Of a stretch of DNA of 7,990 nt, positions 1-5,041 are shown piece after piece. The stretch lies in assembly GCA_903895005.1 (NCBI GenBank), contig CAITSH010000134.1:1-7990 (forward strand), written 5' to 3'. The DNA comes from an uncultured Pseudomonadota bacterium (lineage in GTDB: Bacteria; Pseudomonadota; Gammaproteobacteria; Burkholderiales; SG8-39). The first letter of the stretch is position 1. Every line of letters begins with the position of its first letter. A program made the translations under genes and the position numbers. The notes under the pieces were generated by a model, which saw nothing but the letters and a program-made list of their open reading frames with translations, made no database searches and was not told the DNA's origin.

Positions 1-71
1 AAGTCCGGGCCCTGCGCCGGGAATACCTGCGCAAGTGGATAAAGGGCATTTTCAGCAGCAAAGACGCATAA
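1..71 (+). CDS. C-terminal end of an unidentified protein (partial)
   Basis: The third reading frame from base 3 is open to a TAA stop at 69-71 and would encode about 22 residues ending in KGIFSSKDA. The piece is basic and mildly amphipathic (R, K, W, Y and I residues), which looks like a real protein C-terminus. The other two forward frames give less protein-like sequence. The gene begins outside the window. No family can be named from so short a tail, and it might be spurious. Confidence 0.4.
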   Translation, partial: VRALRREYLRKWIKGIFSSKDA

Positions 72-193
72 ATCGAATCTGGTCAACGCGGCGGACGTGG
101 GGCGGTCGTTATCCTCCTCCTCCTCAACTTCGGTTCCACGTTCGTCCGCACCTTTAATTTAACTGAACCGCCTGAAAACCCGAGGCTTTACAA
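72..193. promoter_or_regulatory. Leader region of the DUF3563-like gene
   Basis: This gap separates the upstream gene's stop from the small protein's start. It contains a (TCC)4TC polypyrimidine run at 112-125 and an AT-rich TTTAATTTAACT at 153-164 that could hold a -10 element. No matching -35 hexamer is evident. GAGG at 182-185 is the ribosome-binding site. Confidence 0.3.
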
Positions 194-412
194 ATGAATA
201 CGTTACCGCTTCGCAAGCCAATCGATGTCGATACAGGGCTTTTCGCCGCGCTGGCTGCTCTGTTTGCAGCCTGGACTGCGCGAATCAGCGCGTGGCGGCT
301 CAGTACGGAACAGCGCGATCTGGAAACCTATCTCGGCGCATCACAGAACATGGCCGATCTGGATCGCCGCATGCGCGATGCACAGTACGGTGACCAGCAC
401 ACGCTTTTCTGA
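194..412 (+). CDS. DUF3563-like small protein
   Basis: This is a 72-residue protein. Its C-terminal half has the pattern I associate with the DUF3563 family: an acidic stretch, then YLGASQNMADLDRRMRD (about residues 46-62), similar to the family's YL-x-x-S-x-x-x-x-DLE-x-RMR core. The N-terminal half (about residues 15-32) is hydrophobic and rich in Ala, Leu and Phe, possibly one short membrane-contacting helix. A GAGG ribosome-binding site at 182-185 lies eight bases before the ATG and supports this start. The family's biochemical function is unknown to me. It is oriented toward the fluC end of the Moco operon and has no obvious link to it. The family call rests on a short motif remembered from the family. 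Confidence 0.65.
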   Translation: MNTLPLRKPIDVDTGLFAALAALFAAWTARISAWRLSTEQRDLETYLGASQNMADLDRRMRDAQYGDQHTLF

Positions 413-484
413 GGTGTTCGTCACGATTTGATGCAAGGTTTTTCCTGAGTGCCGGTGCGCGACCTCCTCCCGCAATCCGGCATT

Positions 485-531
485 GGCGTCCATCACGGCG
501 GACGCCGCGCTACCAGCCTTGCTGGTTGCGC
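485..531. terminator. Two adjacent perfect hairpins between convergent genes
   Basis: The first hairpin has a 7-bp stem, GGCGTCC at 485-491 and GGACGCC at 500-506, with an 8-base loop. The second follows directly: GCGC at 507-510, a T-T mismatch, ACCAGC at 512-517, a CTT loop, GCTGGT at 521-526, a mismatch base, then GCGC at 528-531. They sit in the gap where the small + strand gene and the - strand fluC operon converge, where a transcription barrier would be useful in both directions. Neither side has a clear U-tract, so a classical intrinsic terminator is not shown; RNA 3' end protection is an alternative. Confidence 0.4.
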
Positions 532-589
532 CGGGGACCGGTCATTCAGGTTCGCACTGTCGTGCCCGGAGACGATTGCCCCGCGAGGC

Positions 590-973
590 CTAGTGCAAAA
601 GCGCTCGTACCGTCCAAAACCCCAGAATGGTCAGCAGGATGGATCCGGCGAGGTGGCCGGCACCGTGCAGCAAGGCCATTTCGTAGCGGCCCGACTGCAG
701 CAATGCGACCGACTCTGCCGAGAACGTCGAGAACGTGGTCAGCCCCCCCAGAAAACCGGTCGCCACAAATAATCTGATCTCGGGTGGCAGCGTACCAACC
801 TGCTCAAATACCCCCATCGCAACGCCGACAAGGTAGCCTCCAATCAAATTGGCAAGCAGGGTTCCGAGCGGAAACAGGGGCAGCAACTGATTAAGCCCCA
901 GGCCGAGCGCCCAGCGAAGCCACGCGCCCAGTGCCGCGCCTAGCCCGACCGCGGCGAATCCCGCTACCGACAT
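590..973 (-). CDS. fluC: Fluoride ion channel FluC/CrcB
   Basis: This 127-residue membrane protein matches the dual-topology, dimeric fluoride export channel that keeps cytoplasmic fluoride low. Visible marks are the N-terminal GAALGAWLRWALG helix (12-24), the PLGTLLANLIGGYLVG segment with the conserved Asn42 (35-50), and the GFLGGLTTFSTFS motif (73-85). That motif holds the two Phe-box residues (Phe81, Phe84) and the broken helix that binds the central Na+. Four hydrophobic segments are evident and the length is normal. The ATG at 973 is preferred over an upstream ATG at 1030 because it follows the moaE stop after a single base and gives a standard N-terminus. A GGAAGG lies 12 bases upstream. 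It is the last gene of the Moco operon, so it should be co-transcribed and probably translationally coupled; no fluoride riboswitch is needed or seen. Confidence 0.95.
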   Translation of the reverse strand: MSVAGFAAVGLGAALGAWLRWALGLGLNQLLPLFPLGTLLANLIGGYLVGVAMGVFEQVGTLPPEIRLFVATGFLGGLTTFSTFSAESVALLQSGRYEMALLHGAGHLAGSILLTILGFWTVRALLH

Positions 974-974
974 G

Positions 975-1433
975 CTAGGTGCCGGCCTTCCAGCGCGCGG
1001 CGGCATCCTCATCCGACGAACGCGCTTCAACCCAGCGCGCGCCGTTGCCTGTCTGTTCCTTTTTCCAGAACGGGGCTTCGGTCTTCAGATAGTCCATCAC
1101 GAACTCGCAGGCGGCAAAGGCCTCGCCGCGATGCGCCGAACTGACCACCACCAGCACGATCTGGTCCGTGGGCCGCAGTTCGCCTATGCGATGGACCACC
1201 AGCACATCCAGGATGTCCCAGCGCTGTCTCGCCTTCAACACGATCGCCTCCAGCGCCTTCTCGGTCATACCCGGGTAATGCTCAAGGGTCATCACCGCAA
1301 CGCTGTCGCCGTCGTTGACGTCGCGCACCAACCCGATAAAGCTCGCGATCGCCCCGATTTTCGGGTTGCCCTCGCGCAGCGCCTTGATCTCCGCGCCCAC
1401 ATCAAAATCATTGGTTTGAACGCGCACCGTCAT
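975..1433 (-). CDS. moaE: Molybdopterin synthase large (catalytic) subunit MoaE
   Basis: This 152-residue protein is the catalytic subunit of molybdopterin synthase, which uses sulfur from thiocarboxylated MoaD to turn cyclic pyranopterin monophosphate into molybdopterin in the cytosol. Family motifs are all present: FIGLVRDVNDG (32-42, with the conserved Arg37), LEHYPGMTEKA (50-60), VVHRIGEL (79-86), and the active-site run SSAHRGEAF followed by LKTEAPFWKKE (98-126). Lys117 and Lys124 correspond to the catalytic lysines 119 and 126 of the E. coli enzyme, and His101/Arg102 are also kept. The WVEAR tail is typical. The ATG at 1433 lies one base after the moaD stop, and the moaE stop lies one base before fluC. 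The protein looks intact. Confidence 0.97.
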   Translation of the reverse strand: MTVRVQTNDFDVGAEIKALREGNPKIGAIASFIGLVRDVNDGDSVAVMTLEHYPGMTEKALEAIVLKARQRWDILDVLVVHRIGELRPTDQIVLVVVSSAHRGEAFAACEFVMDYLKTEAPFWKKEQTGNGARWVEARSSDEDAAARWKAGT

Positions 1434-1434
1434 G

Positions 1435-1692
1435 TCAGCCTCCGGTCACCGGGGGAAAGAACGCGATCTCGTCACCGGCTTTGACGGGTGTATCCGGCAT
1501 TGCCATGTCCTGATTGACCGCGACACGCAGGGCGCGCTTCTCGCCCAGCGCCGCCGCCCATGCTTCACCGCGCGACATCAGGTGCTGGCGCAATGCTGCA
1601 ACCGAGGACACGCCTTGGGGCAGCTCGATCTGCTCGGCACCCACGCCCAGTTGCTCGCGCAAGGACGCAAAAAAAAGAATTTTCACACTCAC
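1435..1692 (-). CDS. moaD: Molybdopterin synthase sulfur carrier subunit MoaD
   Basis: This 85-residue ubiquitin-fold protein ends in VTGG. The C-terminal Gly-Gly is adenylated and converted to a thiocarboxylate that donates sulfur in the MoaD2-MoaE2 molybdopterin synthase. The N-terminal beta strand KILFFASLREQLG, the RVAVNQD segment and the GDEIAFFPPVTGG end are standard for MoaD. The start is a GTG at 1692-1690 that overlaps the moeA stop codon as GTGA, implying translational coupling. A second GTG two codons later could also serve. Codons 5-8 contain a run of eight T residues on the coding strand. The next gene, moaE, begins one base after the stop. The length is close to the roughly 81 residues of E. 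coli MoaD. Confidence 0.95.
   Translation of the reverse strand: MSVKILFFASLREQLGVGAEQIELPQGVSSVAALRQHLMSRGEAWAAALGEKRALRVAVNQDMAMPDTPVKAGDEIAFFPPVTGG
1669..1676 (-). other. Eight-T homopolymer near the start of moaD
   Basis: The + strand has eight consecutive A residues, so the moaD coding strand reads T8 within codons 6-8, about 15 bases after the GTG start. The run is unusual in an otherwise GC-rich gene. Homopolymers of this length are known sites of transcriptional slippage and of sequencing error. As written the frame is intact and encodes the expected LFFAS strand, so this is not a frameshift. Confidence 0.6.
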
Positions 1693-2894
1693 TGAAAGAG
1701 CTCCGAGTAAGCCAGCAGCTTTACCGTGTCGCCGCGCCGGATCGCCTGGCGCGGCGGATTGTCAACGAGACCGTCAGCCCAGACCGTCGAGGTCATGACC
1801 GCGGAATCCTGCGACGCATACAGCGACAAGCCGCCCTGATCGTTCCATTTTACGCGCAGGAATTCACGCCGCGAATCAGGCGCCGGCCAGTCAAAATCGG
1901 CACGGGCTGCGATGCTTCGTGGCAGGCACTGGCTCATGCCCTGCGTCTTGAGCAGGAACGGACGTACGAAAATCAGGAAGGTCACGAAACTCGATACCGG
2001 ATTGCCCGGAAGCCCGATGAAACTGGCCTTGCCGACGCGACCGAAAGCAAGCGGACGCCCCGGCTTCATGGCGATTTTCCACATCAGCAATTCACCCTCG
2101 GCCTCGACAGCGGGCTTGACGAAATCGGCATCGCCGACCGACACGCCGCCCGATGTGACGATGATGTCGTTTTCGGCGGCCGCACGACGCAGCACGTCGC
2201 GCGTCGCTTCCAGGTTGTCCGGGACAATGCCGTAATCGCGCACCTCGCAGCCGAACATCTGCCCGAGTCCGTTGAGCGTAAACCGGTTGGAGTTGTAAAT
2301 ACGCCCAGGAGCAAGCGGGTCACCGGGCATCACCAACTCATCTCCGGTGAAAAAGAAACCAATGCGCACGCGCCTGCGAACCGGCAGTGCGGCGATGCCG
2401 ACAGATGCGGCCAAGCCCGTATCTTGCGGACGAAGGCGCATACCCTCGGGCAAGATCTCGCCGCCACTTGGGATATCGCTCGCGACACGCCTGACCCACT
2501 CACCGGGTTGCGGCAGTTGGTTCACGATGACCGCGCCGTCCTCCTCGGTGCACTGTTCCTGCATCACGACGGCGTCCGCGCCGGCAGGAATGGGGGCGCC
2601 GGTGAAAATACGCGCGGCAGTGCCCGCCTCAAGCGGTGCACCGACGGATCCGGCGAAAATGCGCTGCGTTACGCGCAATCGCGCTCCGGGACCGGCAAGG
2701 TCCGCAAGCCGCAGTGCGTAGCCGTCCATCGCGCTGTTGTCGAGGGGCGGCACGTCCATGGTCGAACGCTGCGCGGCAGCGAGTACGCGGCCTGTCGCGG
2801 CCAGGGTCGCGACGGTTTCGGTTTCAGTGACCGGTGTCGCACCGGCGAGTAGTTGCGTCAGCGCTTCTTCGACGGAAAGCAAACCTTTGTTCAT
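1689..2894 (-). CDS. moeA: Molybdopterin molybdenumtransferase MoeA
   Basis: This 401-residue enzyme inserts molybdate (or tungstate) into adenylylated molybdopterin to form the metal cofactor. Conserved MoeA signatures appear in order: VPPLDNSAMDGYAL (48-61), ARIFTGAPIPAGADAVVMQE (94-113), FFTGDEL (181-187), GRIYNSNRFTL (198-207), VTSGGVSVGDADFVK (246-260), KIAMKPGRPLAFG (273-285) and FIGLPGNPVSSF (292-303). The C-terminal beta domain is complete. The ATG at 2894 overlaps the mobB stop as ATGA and yields the standard N-terminus. An ATG farther upstream at 3083 would only add out-of-family residues from inside mobB. The gene's end overlaps the moaD start. The enzyme looks intact with no key residue missing. 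Confidence 0.97.
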   Translation of the reverse strand: MNKGLLSVEEALTQLLAGATPVTETETVATLAATGRVLAAAQRSTMDVPPLDNSAMDGYALRLADLAGPGARLRVTQRIFAGSVGAPLEAGTAARIFTGAPIPAGADAVVMQEQCTEEDGAVIVNQLPQPGEWVRRVASDIPSGGEILPEGMRLRPQDTGLAASVGIAALPVRRRVRIGFFFTGDELVMPGDPLAPGRIYNSNRFTLNGLGQMFGCEVRDYGIVPDNLEATRDVLRRAAAENDIIVTSGGVSVGDADFVKPAVEAEGELLMWKIAMKPGRPLAFGRVGKASFIGLPGNPVSSFVTFLIFVRPFLLKTQGMSQCLPRSIAARADFDWPAPDSRREFLRVKWNDQGGLSLYASQDSAVMTSTVWADGLVDNPPRQAIRRGDTVKLLAYSELFQ

Positions 2895-3385
2895 TGGATT
2901 CCCAGGTATTTCGTGATGAAACCGGCGATGCGTACCGGATCGTTTATGTCGAACTGCGGCAAGGCCGTTGCAACACTGCTGTCCGCCGCAACAGCGACGA
3001 CATGACCATCGTCCGGATGAAGCAAGGCCTTGCCGTTGGCGACGCGCCATACTTCGAGTTTTGGCATCGGATGGAATTTCCAACCCTCGACCAAAACGAG
3101 ATCGCAGGGACTGAGTCGCGCAAGTTGTTCGTCCAGACCCGGTTCGGCCTCATCGCGCAATTCATGCATCAACGCCCACCGCCTCTCAGAGACGACCATC
3201 ACCTCGCTGCAACCGGCTTGACGATGACGCCAGGAATCCTTTCCCGGCTGGTCAACATCGAACGCGTGATGCGCGTGCTTGATCAGCGAAACGCGCAGCC
3301 CCTGCTCGGTAAAACAGGGAATGAGTTTCTCGATAAGCGTGGTTTTGCCGCTGCCGGACCAGCCGGCGAAGCCGAAAATTTTCAT
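2891..3385 (-). CDS. mobB: Molybdopterin-guanine dinucleotide biosynthesis adaptor MobB
   Basis: This 164-residue P-loop protein belongs to the MobB family, GTP-binding adaptors thought to assist MobA in attaching GMP to the molybdenum cofactor. The P-loop GWSGSGKTT is at residues 8-16. The family motif LIKHAHHAFDVDQPGKDSWRHRQAG is at about 34-58 and LVLVEGWK is at 96-103. The length is usual. It is the first gene of the - strand operon, and its TGA overlaps the moeA ATG (ATGA). The partner MobA is not in the window. The ATG at 3385 is the natural start, but no convincing Shine-Dalgarno precedes it: the bases just upstream on the coding strand are pyrimidine- and CG-rich. Confidence 0.95.
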   Translation of the reverse strand: MKIFGFAGWSGSGKTTLIEKLIPCFTEQGLRVSLIKHAHHAFDVDQPGKDSWRHRQAGCSEVMVVSERRWALMHELRDEAEPGLDEQLARLSPCDLVLVEGWKFHPMPKLEVWRVANGKALLHPDDGHVVAVAADSSVATALPQFDINDPVRIAGFITKYLGIQ

Positions 3386-3435
3386 TGACGCGAGACGCGG
3401 ACCGCTTGGAATCGGTCGACGATTGAACAGGGAAG

Positions 3436-3459
3436 CATTATATCAGCGCGACTATAACG
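3436..3459. promoter_or_regulatory. Candidate ModE-type operator
   Basis: The + strand reads CATTATA (3436-3442), a 10-base spacer, then TATAACG (3453-3459), an inverted repeat differing at one position per arm. On the operon strand this is CGTTATA-N10-TATAATG. This closely resembles, from memory, the arms and spacing of the E. coli modA operator bound by ModE. It covers the likely -10 element of the mobB operon, so binding would be expected to repress. A ModE-type regulator is encoded in the same window. Confidence 0.6.
3437..3445 (-). promoter_or_regulatory. Extended -10 promoter of the mobB-moeA-moaD-moaE-fluC operon
   Basis: The - strand reads TGATATAAT: a perfect TATAAT box at 3442-3437 preceded by the TGn extension. 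No good -35 hexamer is seen at 16-18 bases, which suits an extended -10 promoter. Transcription would start near 3430, giving a leader of about 45 bases. That leader contains a small hairpin with 5-bp arms at 3410-3414 and 3420-3424, and no clear ribosome-binding site. Confidence 0.6.
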
Positions 3460-3561
3460 GACCTGCCCCGCCTCACACACAACTAGAGCACGGCTTTACA
3501 CTCACGAAACAAACTCGGCAATACCCGGAAAGCCTCGCCAGACGGGCGTTTCCAGTCATCG

Positions 3562-3588
3562 CCCCTGCAAACCCCTGCCCCGTAACCC
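3562..3588 (-). other. G-quadruplex-type motif in the tupC 3' region
   Basis: The - strand carries four G-tracts: GGG (3588-3586), then three GGGG tracts (3581-3578, 3575-3572, 3565-3562), with loops of 4, 2 and 6 bases. This satisfies the usual G3+N1-7 rule. It starts 13 bases after the tupC stop, so it would lie in the 3' region of the tup transcript. No U-tract terminator was found in this gap. Confidence 0.55.
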
Positions 3589-3601
3589 GCTCCGCCTGAG
3601 C

Positions 3602-4267
3602 TCAGCCCGCAGCCACGCGACCGTCTTCGATGTGGAGCCGCGATACCCCCGGCAACTCGATCAGATCTAGATCATGACAGGCAATCAGCACTGTGGTCTT
3701 ACCCCCGGCGCACAGTGCGGCAACGAGTTCGATGACCTGGGCTCGGGACTCCGCATCCAGATTGGACGTCGGCTCATCGAGCAGCAGAAGCCCGGGCTCC
3801 AGAACTTTCACCCGCGCCAGCGCCGCCCTTTGCCTCTCCCCCCCGGAAAGCTTGTCCACCGGCGTTTCAAGCAAGCCCTCAAGTCGCGCCCAGGCGATCG
3901 CGGCGGAGACCCGCGCAATCCGGGTTGCAGCCGTTACACCGCGCGCGTGCAATCCGTAGCCGATGTTCTTCGCCAGGCTGGTATGGAACAGGTAAGGATG
4001 CTGATGCACGTAAACGATGTCGCGTCGGATACGCTGCGGATAGGCGTCAAGCGCGAACGTCGCAGTACCAAATCGCAGCGTACCGTCCGCCGGCTCCAAG
4101 CCGGCCAGTATGCGCAAAAAGGTGCTCTTGCCGCTGCCATTGTCGCCGGTCAGCACATACGCGCGCCCTGCATCAAGCGACGCATCCGCGTTGTCGAAAA
4201 TCCGCTTTTCGCCAAAGCGCTTCGACAGTCCCCGGACTTCCGCGAGCGGCGTCGTCGCGGTGCTCAT
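3602..4267 (-). CDS. tupC: Tungstate ABC transporter ATP-binding protein TupC
   Basis: This 221-residue protein is the ATPase of an ABC importer that works with TupB and TupA. It has the Walker A GDNGSGKST (41-49), the Q-loop VHQHPYLF (87-94), the signature LSGGERQR (140-147), Walker B LLLLDEP (160-166) with the D-loop SNLD, and the switch histidine in ACHD (His198). It is short, with no C-terminal TOBE/Mop domain, unlike the ModC-like ATPase at the other end of the window and as usual for TupC. The ATG at 4267 overlaps the tupB stop (ATGA). It is the last gene of tupABC. Tungstate specificity is inherited from the TupA call; ATPase sequence alone does not define it. Confidence 0.9.
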   Translation of the reverse strand: MSTATTPLAEVRGLSKRFGEKRIFDNADASLDAGRAYVLTGDNGSGKSTFLRILAGLEPADGTLRFGTATFALDAYPQRIRRDIVYVHQHPYLFHTSLAKNIGYGLHARGVTAATRIARVSAAIAWARLEGLLETPVDKLSGGERQRAALARVKVLEPGLLLLDEPTSNLDAESRAQVIELVAALCAGGKTTVLIACHDLDLIELPGVSRLHIEDGRVAAG

Positions 4268-4965
4268 TTCATCCCGCCTTCACCTTGCAAAAGCGCCAGC
4301 GTCGCGTTGACCGCCAGCGCGAGAATCATCAGCACCAGTCCAAGCGCGATGCCCTGTGCAAACTCACCCTTGCTCGTTTCCAGCGCGATGGCCGTGGTGA
4401 TATTGCGCGTCAGGCCGGAAATGTTTCCGCCGATCATCAGCGCGCATCCGACCTCGGAGATAGCACGCCCAAATCCATTCAGCACTGCGGCAATCACCGC
4501 GAAGCGCACCTCGCCCAGGGTCGTCAAGGCCGCGCGAAACGGGCCGGCCCCCAGCCCGATTGCCGTCTCATGCACGCGGGGGTCCGCCCCCTGGACCGCC
4601 GAGAGCGTGAACGCCGCAATGATCGGCAAGGCGAGTATCGCCTGGCCAAGAATCATCGCGTCCTGCGTAAACAGCAGTTGCCAGCCACCCAGCGGGCCCT
4701 GGCGCGAAAGCAGCATGTACAGCACAAGGCCGACGACGACCGTTGGAAAGGACAAGAGGCTTTGCACTGTAATCACAAGCACACGCCGGCCGCGAAAGCG
4801 CTTCATGGCGAGCAGGTATCCGGCCGCGATACCCGGAATCAATGACAGCATCAGGCCCAGCACCGCAACCTTAATGGATACCCAGACGATGCCCCAGAGC
4901 TCTGCATCACCGCCAGACAGGAGACGCCACGCCTCCCCAACAGCATCAATGAGATTCACGGACAC
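4264..4965 (-). CDS. tupB: Tungstate ABC transporter permease TupB
   Basis: This 233-residue inner-membrane permease has about five hydrophobic segments, with prominent ones near residues 28-53, 62-86, 105-125, 155-165 and 205-226. The cytoplasmic coupling loop with the EAA-type motif is visible as ETAIGLGAGPFRAALTTLG (133-151), and the following GFGRAISEVGCALMIGGNI (164-182) is typical of TupB/ModB-type permeases. The start is a GTG at 4965. A second GTG at 4959 is equally possible and has a better-placed GGTGAG before it. The gene is separated from tupA by 76 bases containing a hairpin and overlaps tupC by ATGA. Confidence 0.92.
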   Translation of the reverse strand: MSVNLIDAVGEAWRLLSGGDAELWGIVWVSIKVAVLGLMLSLIPGIAAGYLLAMKRFRGRRVLVITVQSLLSFPTVVVGLVLYMLLSRQGPLGGWQLLFTQDAMILGQAILALPIIAAFTLSAVQGADPRVHETAIGLGAGPFRAALTTLGEVRFAVIAAVLNGFGRAISEVGCALMIGGNISGLTRNITTAIALETSKGEFAQGIALGLVLMILALAVNATLALLQGEGGMK

Positions 4966-4992
4966 TCACCGAAGCAGCGCCGGATTTGCTCA

Positions 4993-5012
4993 CCCGGCAG
5001 CAACGTGCCGGG
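4993..5012 (-). other. Intercistronic hairpin between tupA and tupB
   Basis: CCCGGCA (4993-4999) and TGCCGGG (5006-5012) form a perfect 7-bp GC-rich stem with a 6-base loop in the tupA-tupB gap. There is no U-run after it on the - strand, so it is more likely an mRNA-stabilising or attenuating structure than a full terminator. Such structures often let the binding protein be made in excess over the membrane components. Confidence 0.5.
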
Positions 5013-5041
5013 CATGAAACAGGTTGTCGGCGGCATGCGCT

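Noticed and set aside
413..777. Small + strand open frames between the DUF3563-like gene and the middle of fluC
   Set aside because: They have no ribosome-binding site or protein features, and most of their length is opposite fluC.
974..1030. N-terminal extension of FluC to an ATG at 1030
   Set aside because: The extension is Arg/Pro-rich, overlaps the end of moaE, and makes the channel longer than the family; the ATG at 973 fits better.
1560..2852. A long + strand open frame of 430 codons opposite moeA and moaD
   Set aside because: It is antisense to strongly recognisable moeA, its protein is Arg/His-rich with no family features, and long antisense frames are expected in GC-rich DNA.
2895..3083. 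N-terminal extension of MoeA to an ATG at 3083
   Set aside because: The extra 63 residues come from another frame of mobB, while the ATG at 2894 overlaps the mobB stop and gives the usual N-terminus.
3386..3601. Moco or fluoride riboswitch upstream of the operon
   Set aside because: The predicted leader is only about 45 bases with one tiny stem, too little for a Moco aptamer, and no fluoride aptamer signature was seen near mobB or fluC.
3674..5017. A long + strand open frame of 447 codons opposite tupC and tupB
   Set aside because: It is the mirror of two clear ABC transporter genes; its protein is low-complexity in Arg, Ser, Thr and Pro and resembles nothing I recognise.
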